From Nocardiopsis sp. YSL2 (GTDB lineage: Bacteria; Actinomycetota; Actinomycetes; Streptosporangiales; Streptosporangiaceae), in assembly GCF_030555055.1 (NCBI RefSeq), contig NZ_JAMOAO010000001.1, positions 4,278,001 through 4,342,000 of the forward strand: a stretch of DNA of 64,000 nucleotides, in the 5' to 3' direction. This document shows positions 17,111 through 25,820 of the stretch, piece after piece. Numbering within the stretch: position 1 is the first letter of the stretch; each line of letters starts with the position of its first letter. The notes beneath the pieces were generated by a model. It had not been told where the DNA came from, searched no databases, and saw only the letters and a list, made by a program, of their open reading frames with translations. Position numbers and translations under genes: made by a program.

Positions 17111-17914
17111 CTACCACCAGGGGTGGAAATGGTGCACGGGGCCCTGACCGCCGCCGGCGTCGATCTCGTCCGACCGGCGCAGCGCCTCGGTCAGGTAGGC
17201 CTTGGCGTCGCGGACGGCGGAGGCGGTGTCCGGGCGCTGGGGCAGCAGAGCCGCGATCGACGACGACAGGGTGCATCCCGTGCCGTGCGAGTTGCGGGTG
17301 TCCACCCGCGGCGCCCGCAACTCCAGCGGCTCCTCGTCACGGGAGACCAGTACGTCGACGCTCTCGTCGCCCGCCAGGTGGCCGCCCTTGAGCAGGACCC
17401 GGCGCGGACCGAGCTCCAGCAGCCGCTCGGCCTGGTCGCGCATCTCCTTGAGGCTGACGGCCTCCGACACGCCCAACAGGTCGGCCGCCTCGGGAAGGTT
17501 CGGCGTGAGCAGGTCCGCGCGCGGCAACAGCAGGGAGCGCAGGGCCTCGATCGCCGTCCCCTCCAGCAGGCGGTCGCCGCTCTTGGCGACCATCACCGGG
17601 TCCAGGACGACGTTGACCAGCCGGTGGCGGTCGATCGCCTCGGCCACGGCTCCGGTGACCTCGGCCGTGCCCAGCATCCCGATCTTGACCGCGTGCACGG
17701 TGGCGTCGGCCAGCAGGGTGTCCGCCTGCCGGGTGACGAAACCGGCCGGGACGCCGTGGACGCCGGTGACGCCGCGGGTGGACTGGGCGGTCAGGGCGGT
17801 GACCACGGTCATCCCGAACACCCCGTGGGCGGAGAAGGCCTTGAGGTCGGCCTGGATCCCTGCGCCGCCGCTCGGGTCGCTTCCGGCCACGGACAACACG
17901 TTGTACGCGCTCAT
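17111..17914 (-). CDS. thiD: Hydroxymethylpyrimidine/phosphomethylpyrimidine kinase
   Basis: Phosphorylates HMP and then HMP-phosphate to give HMP-pyrophosphate for thiamin synthesis or salvage, in the cytoplasm. The 267-residue product has the full ribokinase-like ThiD pattern: VAGSDPSGGAGIQADLKAF at the substrate site near the N-terminus, GVFGMTVVTALTAQ, LDPVMVAKSGDRLL, LTPNLPEAADLLG, VLLKGGHL, and NSHGTGCTLSSSIAA with the catalytic Asp/anion-hole glycines near the C-terminus. It stands alone, with no other thi gene and no visible TPP riboswitch upstream. It converges with the symporter gene. Confidence 0.95.
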   Translation of the reverse strand: MSAYNVLSVAGSDPSGGAGIQADLKAFSAHGVFGMTVVTALTAQSTRGVTGVHGVPAGFVTRQADTLLADATVHAVKIGMLGTAEVTGAVAEAIDRHRLVNVVLDPVMVAKSGDRLLEGTAIEALRSLLLPRADLLTPNLPEAADLLGVSEAVSLKEMRDQAERLLELGPRRVLLKGGHLAGDESVDVLVSRDEEPLELRAPRVDTRNSHGTGCTLSSSIAALLPQRPDTASAVRDAKAYLTEALRRSDEIDAGGGQGPVHHFHPWW

Positions 17915-18010
17915 GACGTTCCTTCGCTAGCACGACCTAGGGCAGGTTCGACGGGTGTGCTCTCAGCCGGGAGGACTGTTCCCGGCACCCCGCGTCAGTC
18001 GCCACCGAGC
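17915..18010. other. Upstream region of thiD with a possible decayed element end
   Basis: CTAG at 17937-17940 is followed by GGCAGGTTCGACGGGTG. Including the CTAG, this matches 15 of 21 positions of the adjoining MITE end (CTAGGGCGAGTTCCGTGGATG). It may be a remnant of the same family lying beside copy 2, or chance. The promoter of thiD must lie in this stretch but is not obvious. Confidence 0.35.
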
Positions 18011-18220
18011 CTAGGGCATGTCCGGCGGTTGCCCGCCCTGCTGCGCGTCGCCCCGGCGGCACTCTCACCGCGTTCTCATCAGTCGACAGGGGAACCACCC
18101 GGGCCCCCGCCGTGCGACGACGGCGAAGCCCGCGCAGGAGGGGAGCTCCCTCTTCGGCCTGGTGAGAGCACCACTGGATGCGCCGCTCGCGACGGGCGCC
18201 ATCCACGGAACTCGCCCTAG
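18011..18220 (-). mobile_element. MITE-like element, copy 2
   Basis: A 210 bp non-coding repeat bounded by CTAG on both sides (18011-18014 and 18217-18220), a perfect 4 bp duplication. It lies opposite to copy 1 (13596-13762): its complement begins GGGCGAGTTCCGTGGATGGCGCCCGTCGCGAGCGGCG, almost identical to the left end of copy 1. It also shares AGGCCGAAGA, CTGTCGACTGATGAGA and CGCGCAGCAGGGCGGG, with a longer middle. No transposase is encoded. The CTA of the right CTAG is the stop codon of the DUF368 gene. Confidence 0.75.
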
Positions 18221-19146
18221 TGGACGCGCGTGGGGGCCGCTCCGTGGCCGGCGTCCGACTGGGCCTTCTTGCGGTGCTCGTAGACGATCGCCGCGGTGAC
18301 CACGAGGAAGCCGCCCACCGCGAAGGCCACGGTCACGGGCACGTCGGTGATGGGCAGCGGGTTGCGGTCGTGGTCCTGCCACGGCCACAGGGCGCGCAGC
18401 GAGCCCGCCATCAGGCCGGTGAGCACCACCAGGGTGAGGTGGTGGAAGTTCTCCAGCAGGTACTGCAGGAGCTTGACGAACAGGGCCAGGCCGGTGATCA
18501 TGCCCAGCGCCATGACGCCGAGGTAGGCCACGTCCATGTCCCGTACCGCCTGCATCGTGGGCTCGTACAGCCCGAGCGTGAGCAGGATGAACGAACCGGA
18601 CAGGCCCGGCAGGACCAGCGCGCAGATGGCGACGGCGCCGCCGAGGAAGGCGAACACCGGGTTGGGGGGCAGACTCGCGCCCGGCATGCCGGTCAGGAGG
18701 AAGGCGACCACGGCGACGGCCAGCGCCACCAGGTAGTGCCAGGCACGCCACTTCTTGCCCGCGCCGGTGTAGGGAATCCACAGGCAGGCCAGGACGAGGC
18801 CGAAGAAGAGGGCGTAGGCGTACTGGGCGTACACCTCCACCAGCGGGGAGAGCAGGACGGCGGCCAGGCCGAGCGCGATCACCATGCCGATCAGCGCGGG
18901 GACCAGGACACTCCAGTCCACCATCCGGAACTGCTCGTTCGCGCGTTCCCTGCCGCGGCCGCGCGGCACGTCGGTCACGTACCGCTTGATGCCGCTGACC
19001 ATGTGGCCGGCGCCGCCGATGAGCTGGTCGTAGAGGCCGACGATGAGCGCGACCGTGCCGCCGCTGATGCCGGGCAGCGCCTCGGAGGTGCCGACGGCCC
19101 CGCCGCGCACCGCGTTGAAGATGAAGGAGCCTGCTGACTTGGCCAT
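18217..19146 (-). CDS. DUF368 membrane protein, undecaprenyl-phosphate transporter-like (PopT family)
   Basis: A 309-residue polytopic membrane protein of the DUF368 family, whose studied members (PopT) recycle undecaprenyl phosphate across the membrane for cell-wall synthesis. The diagnostic N-terminal motif is GGAVGTSEALPGISGGTVALIVGLYDQLI. A second copy of the inverted-repeat motif occurs as ALVLPGLSGSFILLTLGLY in the middle, as expected for this two-fold fold. About eight or nine helices are visible. The C-terminal tail is short and basic. The stop codon TAG is part of the CTAG target of the adjoining MITE. Confidence 0.88.
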   Translation of the reverse strand: MAKSAGSFIFNAVRGGAVGTSEALPGISGGTVALIVGLYDQLIGGAGHMVSGIKRYVTDVPRGRGRERANEQFRMVDWSVLVPALIGMVIALGLAAVLLSPLVEVYAQYAYALFFGLVLACLWIPYTGAGKKWRAWHYLVALAVAVVAFLLTGMPGASLPPNPVFAFLGGAVAICALVLPGLSGSFILLTLGLYEPTMQAVRDMDVAYLGVMALGMITGLALFVKLLQYLLENFHHLTLVVLTGLMAGSLRALWPWQDHDRNPLPITDVPVTVAFAVGGFLVVTAAIVYEHRKKAQSDAGHGAAPTRVH

Positions 19147-19444
19147 CTGAGTTGTAGGGCGCCGGCCCGGGGCAGGCCCGGGAGGGGCGCCGTCCTCCGT
19201 CCTGTGTGGTCACCGTACCCACCCGTGGGACACGGGCCGGTCGGGGGTGCGGGGGCGGGGCGCGTTCGTGTAGGGGCGCTGCGCCGACCGCCGCTGGGTG
19301 TGTGCCGCCCGGGGCGTGCTGGGGGAGGGACCTGCGAGGTCCCTGGGCCGGGCCGGGTCCGGCCAGTGTAGCGGGGGAGCGGGGTGGCGGAGGTGCGCGC
19401 TGCGTGGGATCCGCGGGGTTTCGGGTAGGTGATGCGGCTGGTGT
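19147..19444. other. Intergenic region, DUF368 gene / acyl-CoA synthetase gene
   Basis: 298 bp, extremely G-rich on the plus strand. It must contain the promoter of the DUF368 gene (minus strand) and the end of the synthetase transcript. I see no clear hairpin, repeat or small gene. Confidence 0.4.
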
Positions 19445-21154
19445 TCAGCGTCCGAAACTCGGCGTGGTGTTCTCGCCGCTCTGCGCGACCGACGCCGCCC
19501 AGCGGTAGTCCTGCTTGCCGACCGCCGTGCGCCGGACCCGGTCGACGAAGTGCACCGTCCGCGGCACCTTGAACCCGGCCAGGCGCACCCGGCAGTGCGC
19601 GCGCAGCTCGGTCTCGACCAGGCGTGCGCCCGCGGCCACGGAGACCAGCGCCGTCACGCGCTGGCCGAGGTGCTCGTCGGGGGCGGGCACCACGATCGCG
19701 TCCTCCACGGCCGGATGCGCCTTCAACGCGGCCTCGACCTCCTCGGGGTAGACCTTCTCCCCGGCGGTGTTGATCACGGCGTTGCCCCGGCCGAGCAGGG
19801 CGATGGATCCGTCGTGGGCGCGCGTCCCGTAGTCGCCGGACAGGGCCCAGCGGCGGCCGTCGGCGCCGGTGGGGAAGGTCCGGCCGGTGGCGATCGGGTC
19901 GTTGTAGTAGCCCAGCGGGATCCGGCCGCTGCGCGCGATGCGGCCCACCACCGGTGAGCCGGGCGGAAGGGGCCGCAGGTCGTCGTCGAGCACGGCGATG
20001 CTGCCGCCCACGGTGAAGCTGCGCAGGTCCGCGCCGCCGGAGAGCGTCGGCGCGTCCTCGCGGGCACCGTCGGAGCCGTCGTCCTCACCGGTGGCCGACC
20101 CGCACACGCCCGTCTCCGAACCGCCGTAGGCGTCCGCCAGGACCACGTCCTCGCGCCAGGCCCGCCAGAGCGCGCGCACGGGCGGGGTGAGCGGGGTGCC
20201 GCCGGAGCGCACGGAGGTCAGGTCGGGGCACAGCCCGGGTTCGGTGAGCAGGTGGCGGGCCAGGGGCCGGGCCATGGCGTCGCCCACCAGCTGCACGGCG
20301 TGCACGCCCTCGCGGTGGGCGACTTCGAGGACGCGGTCCGGCCGGTAGCTGCGGTCGGTGGAGAGCACGACGCGCTTGCCGCACAGCAGCATGCTCAGCG
20401 CGTTCCACTGGCCGGCGGCGTGCATGAGCGGGCCGAGCACGAGCATGCGCTGGGGGAAGCAGGCGGCGGCGCGTGCGGCGACGTCGGCGGGCGACTCAGC
20501 GCGCGGTGCGCCGGGGGCGCGGCGCTCCAGCGCGGCACGGAAGATGTCCGCCTGGCGCCACAGCACGCCCTTGGGGTATCCGGTGGTGCCGCCGGTGTAG
20601 AGCAGGTAGTGGTCGTCGCCGCCGGTTCCGGGCAGGGCGGGGGTGTCGTCGGCCTCCGGGGAGCGGGCGGCCAGGGCGGACTCGTAGTCCGTGCCCTCCA
20701 GGGCCGCGTCGCGCACGCCGCCGTCCTCGATCAGCAGCACGTGCCGCAGGCGGGGCAGGTCGGGGCGGATCGCGGTGACGGCCGCGGCCAGGGAGTCCTC
20801 GGCGATCAGCGCGACCGCGTGCGCGTCGGCCAGCACGTGGCGCAGCTCGCCCGCGACGTAGCGGTAGTTGACGTTGACCGGGACCGCGCCCGCGGCCAGG
20901 ATCCCCAGGAAGGACTCCATCCACTCCGCGCGGTTGAAGGACAGCACCGCCACGTGCTCGCCGGGACGCACGCCCTCGGCCACGAGGTGGCGGGCCAGGC
21001 GCACGGATCGGTCGTGCAGGGCACGGTAGGTCAGCCGGCGGGGACCGGCCACCAGGGCGACGCGGTCGGGGACGGCGTCGGTGACGGCGGACACCAGGCG
21101 GGACAGCGAGAAGGGGGCGTCGGGGGACTCGTTCGCAGACGTATGGATGGACAC
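19445..21154 (-). CDS. Acyl-CoA synthetase / AMP-dependent ligase
   Basis: A 569-residue ANL-superfamily enzyme that activates a carboxylic acid as its adenylate and then CoA thioester. Signatures in order: YLLYTGGTTGYPKGVLW (P-loop-like A3 motif), DAYGGSETGVCGSATG (A5), IPLGYYNDPIATGRTF, ALSGDYGTRAHDGSIALLGRGNAVINTAGEKVYPEEVE (A7-A8), and RTAVGKQDYRW with the A10 catalytic lysine. A fatty, short-chain or steroid acid substrate is possible; the sequence does not decide. GTG at 21154 is preferred because AGGGAGG sits 6 nt before it; ATG at 21172 lies upstream of that ribosome site. It stands alone. Confidence 0.9.
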   Translation of the reverse strand: MSIHTSANESPDAPFSLSRLVSAVTDAVPDRVALVAGPRRLTYRALHDRSVRLARHLVAEGVRPGEHVAVLSFNRAEWMESFLGILAAGAVPVNVNYRYVAGELRHVLADAHAVALIAEDSLAAAVTAIRPDLPRLRHVLLIEDGGVRDAALEGTDYESALAARSPEADDTPALPGTGGDDHYLLYTGGTTGYPKGVLWRQADIFRAALERRAPGAPRAESPADVAARAAACFPQRMLVLGPLMHAAGQWNALSMLLCGKRVVLSTDRSYRPDRVLEVAHREGVHAVQLVGDAMARPLARHLLTEPGLCPDLTSVRSGGTPLTPPVRALWRAWREDVVLADAYGGSETGVCGSATGEDDGSDGAREDAPTLSGGADLRSFTVGGSIAVLDDDLRPLPPGSPVVGRIARSGRIPLGYYNDPIATGRTFPTGADGRRWALSGDYGTRAHDGSIALLGRGNAVINTAGEKVYPEEVEAALKAHPAVEDAIVVPAPDEHLGQRVTALVSVAAGARLVETELRAHCRVRLAGFKVPRTVHFVDRVRRTAVGKQDYRWAASVAQSGENTTPSFGR

Positions 21155-21504
21155 GCCCGACCTCCCTGGCATGGTCCGGGGCCGCCCGCGGGGTCACGGC
21201 GGCCGAGTGGCTTTCACGCGACGGTACCCCTCGGGGGCCGACCCGATCGCCAGTGGGGTTGTGGACCGCGTCACCCGGGGAGTCCTCGCAGGTCACACTG
21301 GATGTGACGGCCCCGCTCAGAGGGTGTTCGAGGCCCTCGCGCCCGGGGTTTCGGACCGCGGGGCGGCGAGTGACATGGCTTACCTCTTGTGGGGGTGCCG
21401 TGTGATCTGTTCAACTCTTGATGGTTTCTCGCCAGAGGGCTCTACCGGGCCCGACGGTGGGTATCTCAGGACTGACAACGGTCAATGGTGATCGGAGCGG
21501 CTAG
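21155..21504. other. Divergent intergenic region, acyl-CoA synthetase / rocD
   Basis: 350 bp. A perfect inverted repeat GTCACA-N5-TGTGAC lies at 21292-21308, about 140 bp before the synthetase start and 200 bp before rocD, and looks like a dimer binding site for an unnamed regulator. A less GC-rich stretch (about 21370-21440, with TTCAACTCTTGATGG) probably carries the rocD promoter. Confidence 0.45.
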
Positions 21505-22779
21505 ATGAGCAGCACCCAGAATCTGGGCCAGCAGGACTCCGCCGGAAACCCGGGCGGACAAGCACTCACCAGCGCGGATCACATCGCGCTCGCACAGGCG
21601 CGTTCGGCGCACAACTACGCACCCCTGCCCGTCGTGATCGCCGAAGGCCGCGGGGCCTGGGTGACCGACGTCGAGGGGCGCCGCTACCTGGACTGCCTGG
21701 CCGGGTACTCGGCCATGAACTTCGGCCACCACAACCCCGACCTCCTCGCGGCGGCGCACCGGCAGATCGACCGGGTGACGCTCACCAGCCGCGCCTTCTA
21801 CAACGACCAGTTCGGCCCCTGGGTCAGCGCCCTGGCCGACATGGCCGGCAAGGAGAAGGTCCTGCCGATGAACACCGGCGCGGAGGCGGTCGAGACCGGC
21901 ATCAAGGTGGCCCGCAAGTGGGGCTACGAGGTCAAGGGCATCCCGCAGGACCAGGCGACCATCGTGGTCGCGGGCGCGAACTTCCACGGTCGCACGACCA
22001 CGATCATCTCGTTCTCCTCCGACACCGAGGCCAGGACGGGCTTCGGACCGTACACGCCGGGCTTTCGCTCAGTGCCCTACGGGGACGCCGAGGCCATCGC
22101 GCAGGCGATCGACCACACCACGGCGGCGGTGCTGATCGAGCCCGTCCAGGGCGAGGCGGGCGTCATCGTGCCTCCGCCGGACTACCTGCCGCGGGTGAGG
22201 GAGATCTGCGACCGCGAACGCGTCCTGTTCATCGCCGACGAAGTGCAGTCGGGGCTCGGCCGGACGGGAACGATCCGGGCCTGTGAGCACACCGGTGTGG
22301 TCCCCGACGCCTACCTGTTCGGCAAGGCACTGGGCGGGGGCATCCTGCCGGTGTCGGCGATGGTCGCCGACGAGGACGTTCTCGGGGTGATCCAGCCCGG
22401 CCAGCACGGCAGCACGTTCGGCGGCAATCCGCTGGCGGGCGCCGTGGGGCGGCAGGTGGTCTCCATGCTGACCGAGGGGCCCTACCTGGAGAACGCGCGG
22501 CGCCTGGGCGAAGTGCTCAAGCGCCGGCTCAAGGAGTTCGAGGGGGACGGGGTGGTCTCGGCGCGCAGCATCGGCCTGTGGGCCGGCATCGACGTCGACC
22601 CGGCGCTGGGCACGGGCAAGGAGCTGTGCCTGAAGCTCGCCGAGCACGGTGTGCTGGTCAAGGACACGCACGGGTCCACGGTGCGGATGTCGCCGCCGCT
22701 GGTCATCAGCGAGGAGGACCTCAACTGGGGTCTGGACCGCTTCGGTGAGGTCCTGGCCGAGCTCAGGGCCGGGCGCTAG
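21505..22779 (+). CDS. rocD: Ornithine aminotransferase
   Basis: Moves the delta-amino group of ornithine to 2-oxoglutarate, giving glutamate semialdehyde, a step in arginine and proline metabolism. The 424-residue class-III aminotransferase shows HNYAPLPVVIAEGRGAWV, a classical RocD opening, then CLAGYSAMNFGHHNP, MNTGAEAVETGIKVARKWGY, GANFHGRTT, LIEPVQGEAGV, FIADEVQSGLGRTG with the PLP Asp, and LFGKALGGGILPVSA with the PLP lysine. HGSTFGGNPLAGAV follows. The N-terminal 25 residues are unusual polar leader. No other arginine gene is adjacent. Confidence 0.94.
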   Translation: MSSTQNLGQQDSAGNPGGQALTSADHIALAQARSAHNYAPLPVVIAEGRGAWVTDVEGRRYLDCLAGYSAMNFGHHNPDLLAAAHRQIDRVTLTSRAFYNDQFGPWVSALADMAGKEKVLPMNTGAEAVETGIKVARKWGYEVKGIPQDQATIVVAGANFHGRTTTIISFSSDTEARTGFGPYTPGFRSVPYGDAEAIAQAIDHTTAAVLIEPVQGEAGVIVPPPDYLPRVREICDRERVLFIADEVQSGLGRTGTIRACEHTGVVPDAYLFGKALGGGILPVSAMVADEDVLGVIQPGQHGSTFGGNPLAGAVGRQVVSMLTEGPYLENARRLGEVLKRRLKEFEGDGVVSARSIGLWAGIDVDPALGTGKELCLKLAEHGVLVKDTHGSTVRMSPPLVISEEDLNWGLDRFGEVLAELRAGR

Positions 22780-22906
22780 GGAGGTGCGACGGCCGTCGGG
22801 TGAGCGAGCGGCCGCGAGCCCGGCAGGCTGAACAGCACAACGAGAACGGGCCGTTCGGGGCGTCGTCGGGCAGGTCCGGCGGCGCCCCGTCGGCCGCTGC
22901 GCCCCG

Positions 22907-24223
22907 CTAGCCGCCGCTCGCCTCGGCGCCGGGCGCGGGCGGCCCGACCACGGGGGCGAGGGGGCCGCCGAGCTCGGCGGCCAGGCGGTCGTCGTCGACG
23001 CTCGCCAGGGTCTCCCGTGACACGTAGAGCACGCGCTCGGGGCCCTGCTCGACCTGTTGGCGGACCCGGTCGGCGATGGACATCTGTCCCTGTGCCGTGG
23101 GGTGGAAGCTCGCGCGGTCCACGCGCAGCCCCTCACCGAGCTGGCCGAGCACGATGCCGTTCAGCCAGGCCTTCTCCGCGCTCACCTCGTAGCCGTTGAG
23201 CGCGCTGTAGGTGTTGACGTACTCGACGCTGCCGGAGCCGCGACCGCCGTACACGTCGCCGTCCACCTCGTACACGACGTCGCGGATGCGCTCGTTGAGG
23301 TCGCGGCCGACGCCGTTCAACCACTGCTGGTCGCTGACGGTCAGTGTGTAGTACATCCCCTGCGGGTCCTCGGGGAACAGTCGCGGATAGCCCAGGACGA
23401 GCACCCGCGCGTCCGGGGCGCGGTCGCGGATCTGGCCGAGGACCTCGGCCAGGTCCTCCTCGAACGCGTCGAGCCGCCGGCCGATCTCCCCTTCCTGGGC
23501 CTGGCAGGCGCCGTTGTCGAGCAGGGGCATCCGCACCATGCAGGTGCGCAGCACGGGGATGAAGCCGAGGTCGTTGCCGCCGATGCCCAGCGTGACCAGC
23601 GAGGTGTGCTCGGTGACCCGCTCGATCTGCGACTCCGGGGTGCCGAGCTGCTCGAGCATGTGGGTGGCCCGGTGGCTGCTGCAGGCGTAGAAGCCGAGCG
23701 CGCCGGCGAAGTCGAACTCCTGCTCGATGAGTCGGGAGTAGGCGTGCTCCGAACGCCAGCACCCGCCCGGTTCGGCGGTGGCGGGGTCGTAGTCGCCCGC
23801 GCCGTCCCCGGAGGAGTAGGAGTCGCCCAGCGCCACGTAGTTGCCCCACAGCGCCGCCTCCTCCGGTTCCATGCGCACCCGGGGGTCGGTCTCCTCGTCC
23901 TCGGTGATGGGCGGCAGCTCCTCGACCGGGCAGACGCCGTCGGTGACCTCGCACCACAGGTTGACCAGGCCGTCGCGTGCCGGAGGCACGACCAGAGTCA
24001 CGATCAGGGTGAGGGCGAGGACGGCGCTGGCCACGAGGGCCGCGCGGGCCCTGCGACGGCCCCGCGGCCGAGGTGCCGCGCCGCCCGTCGTACCGGCGTT
24101 CTCGCCCACGGGCGCGTGACCGCCCGGACGCTCTCCGTCGTCGGCTCGGGCGTCGGGGGAAGGGGACCCGGGCGTGTTCTCGGGGACCTTCGCCTCGAAC
24201 CCGTCGTCACCGCGCTCAGACAC
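22907..24223 (-). CDS. Membrane-anchored SGNH/GDSL hydrolase
   Basis: 438 residues. A disordered cytoplasmic N-terminus of about 65 residues, rich in D, G and P, is followed by one transmembrane helix (about 66-90, AALVASAVLALTLIVTLVV). An extracytoplasmic hydrolase domain follows. Catalytic blocks are visible: YVALGDSYSSGDGAGDY with the Ser of block I, TLGIGGNDLGF (block III Asn) and RASFHPTAQGQ with the block V His. Pairs of cysteines suggest disulfides outside the cell. Streptomyces relatives of this SEST/Rv0518 type are esterases or lipases; the substrate here is unknown. GTG at 24223 is the start. Convergent with rocD. Confidence 0.88.
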   Translation of the reverse strand: MSERGDDGFEAKVPENTPGSPSPDARADDGERPGGHAPVGENAGTTGGAAPRPRGRRRARAALVASAVLALTLIVTLVVPPARDGLVNLWCEVTDGVCPVEELPPITEDEETDPRVRMEPEEAALWGNYVALGDSYSSGDGAGDYDPATAEPGGCWRSEHAYSRLIEQEFDFAGALGFYACSSHRATHMLEQLGTPESQIERVTEHTSLVTLGIGGNDLGFIPVLRTCMVRMPLLDNGACQAQEGEIGRRLDAFEEDLAEVLGQIRDRAPDARVLVLGYPRLFPEDPQGMYYTLTVSDQQWLNGVGRDLNERIRDVVYEVDGDVYGGRGSGSVEYVNTYSALNGYEVSAEKAWLNGIVLGQLGEGLRVDRASFHPTAQGQMSIADRVRQQVEQGPERVLYVSRETLASVDDDRLAAELGGPLAPVVGPPAPGAEASGG

Positions 24224-24266
24224 CGTTGCTACCGCCTCCCGAACAAGGGCTCCAGCATTGGTCAGG

Positions 24267-25499
24267 CTACCCGGGGCACGTGGTGGAGATGACGTCCAGG
24301 ACCCGGCGCACCGCGGCGTCGTCCATGGTCGCCCGGGCGGTCAGCCGCAGCCGCGACCGCCCGTCGGGCACCGACGGCGGACGGAAGCACCCCACGCGCA
24401 CCCCCTGCTCCAGGCAGGCCGAGCGCCACGCGAGCGCGGACTCGCGGGACGGGGCGATCACCGACACCACGGCCGCGTCCGGGGTGCTCACCGTCAGCCC
24501 GCGCTCGCGCAGCCCTTCCGACAGTTCGAGGGCCCGGCGCCGGACAGCGTCGGCGCGCTCGGGTTCGGTCCGCAGCACGCGCAGGGCGGCCAGCGCCGCG
24601 CCCGCCGGCGCCGGCGCCAGTCCCGTGTCGAACACGAACGTGCGCGCGGTCTCCACCAGGTGGCGGATGACCCGGCGCGGACCGAGCACGGCACCGCCCT
24701 GCGCGCCGAGGGACTTGGACAGTGTCACCGACACCACGACGTCGCGCGCCCCGCGCAGCCCGGCGAGGGTGAGGGCGCCGCGCCCGCCGGGGCCCACGAC
24801 GCCCAGTCCGTGCGCGTCGTCCAGCAGCAGGGCGGTCGTGCCCGCACCGCGCGCCGTCTCCGCGAGCCCGGCGACGTCGGTCAGGTCGCCGTCCACCGAG
24901 AAGACCGTGTCGCTCAGCACCAGGGCGCGGTCCCGCGCGCCCTCCAGGGCCGCCGCGGCGTGCCCGGTGTCGGCGTGGTCGAAGACCGCCACCCGCGCGC
25001 CGGAGGCCTTGGCCAGCCGGGTGGCGTCGATCAGCGAGGCATGGTTGTAGCGGTCGCACACCACCAGGGGCACGTCACCGTCGTCGGGGGCGGCCAGCGC
25101 CGTGACCATCGCGAGGTTGGCCGCGTACCCGGAGGAGAACACGAGCGCGGCCTCGGTGCCGTAGAAGTCGGCCAGCTCGCGCTCCAGCTCTCCGTGCAGC
25201 TCGGTGTCACCCGTGACCAGGCGCGATCCGCCGGCCCCCGCACCCCAGGCGTAGGCGGCGTCGGCCGCCGCGCGCACCACGTCCGGGTGGCGCAGCAGGC
25301 CCAGGTAGTCGTTGCCCGCCAGGTCCAGCAGCCCGTCGTCGACCGGCCGCGGCACCGTGCGGCGGGTCAGCCCGGCCTCGGCGCGTCGGCGGGCGGCTCC
25401 GTCCAACCACGCGAAGGGCAGGGACGGGCCGGACCCGGTCGGCCCGGGGGCGCCGGCGCGCAGGGGCCAGGGGCGCGGTGGCACGGTGGCGCTGTCCAT
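24267..25499 (-). CDS. bioF: 8-amino-7-oxononanoate synthase
   Basis: Joins pimeloyl-ACP (or -CoA) and alanine to give 8-amino-7-oxononanoate, the first ring-directed step of biotin synthesis. The 410-residue alpha-oxoamine synthase shows DLAGNDYLGLLRHPDV, GAGGSRLVTGDTELHGELE, VFSSGYAANLAMV, DRYNHASLID, LLDDAHGLGVVGPGGRGA with the PLP Asp and His, and SVTLSKSLGAQGG with the PLP lysine. ATG at 25499 follows GAGGAGA. It is transcribed divergently from bioA-bioD across 321 bp. bioB is not found in the window. Product ends TTCPG near the hydrolase start. Confidence 0.95.
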   Translation of the reverse strand: MDSATVPPRPWPLRAGAPGPTGSGPSLPFAWLDGAARRRAEAGLTRRTVPRPVDDGLLDLAGNDYLGLLRHPDVVRAAADAAYAWGAGAGGSRLVTGDTELHGELERELADFYGTEAALVFSSGYAANLAMVTALAAPDDGDVPLVVCDRYNHASLIDATRLAKASGARVAVFDHADTGHAAAALEGARDRALVLSDTVFSVDGDLTDVAGLAETARGAGTTALLLDDAHGLGVVGPGGRGALTLAGLRGARDVVVSVTLSKSLGAQGGAVLGPRRVIRHLVETARTFVFDTGLAPAPAGAALAALRVLRTEPERADAVRRRALELSEGLRERGLTVSTPDAAVVSVIAPSRESALAWRSACLEQGVRVGCFRPPSVPDGRSRLRLTARATMDDAAVRRVLDVISTTCPG

Positions 25500-25820
25500 G
25501 TCGGCGGTCTCCTCGGTCGGTGACGGGGGCGGGCACACTCCGGTCGGGTCAGGGCGAGGGCGGGGGCGACGGGGGCCGGGAGACGGCGGCGCGGGCGGTA
25601 CGGGGCCGCGACGGTCCGCCCCGTCGCCGACGCCCGGTGGGAACCGGCCCAGCGGCGGCCAATCCCGCTGGGACGGTCCGGTCCACGTGCCAGGGAGGCT
25701 CCTACGACTCTGCCGGTCGCCGCCTGGGCCGTCACCCGCGGAAGCCCACAAAGTTCGGCCGCGATTCCTGGCGGCGCTCGCGTGGCCGCCGCCGGTGCGT
25801 CCCGTGAACAATGAGGCACC
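25500..25820. promoter_or_regulatory. Divergent control region of the biotin genes
   Basis: The 321 bp between bioF and bioA must hold both promoters. Nothing matches the known BirA or BioQ operators. A folded-looking segment around 25630-25720 has several short complementary runs, including CCCAGCGG and CCGCTGGG that can pair. I see no small gene. Confidence 0.4.

Noticed and set aside
25630..25730. Fragments resembling a cobalamin riboswitch (AATCC, ACGGT, GCCAGG and CTGCC in order)
   Set aside because: The invariant CCCGCA core between them is missing, and no B12-related gene follows; the similarity is too weak to annotate.
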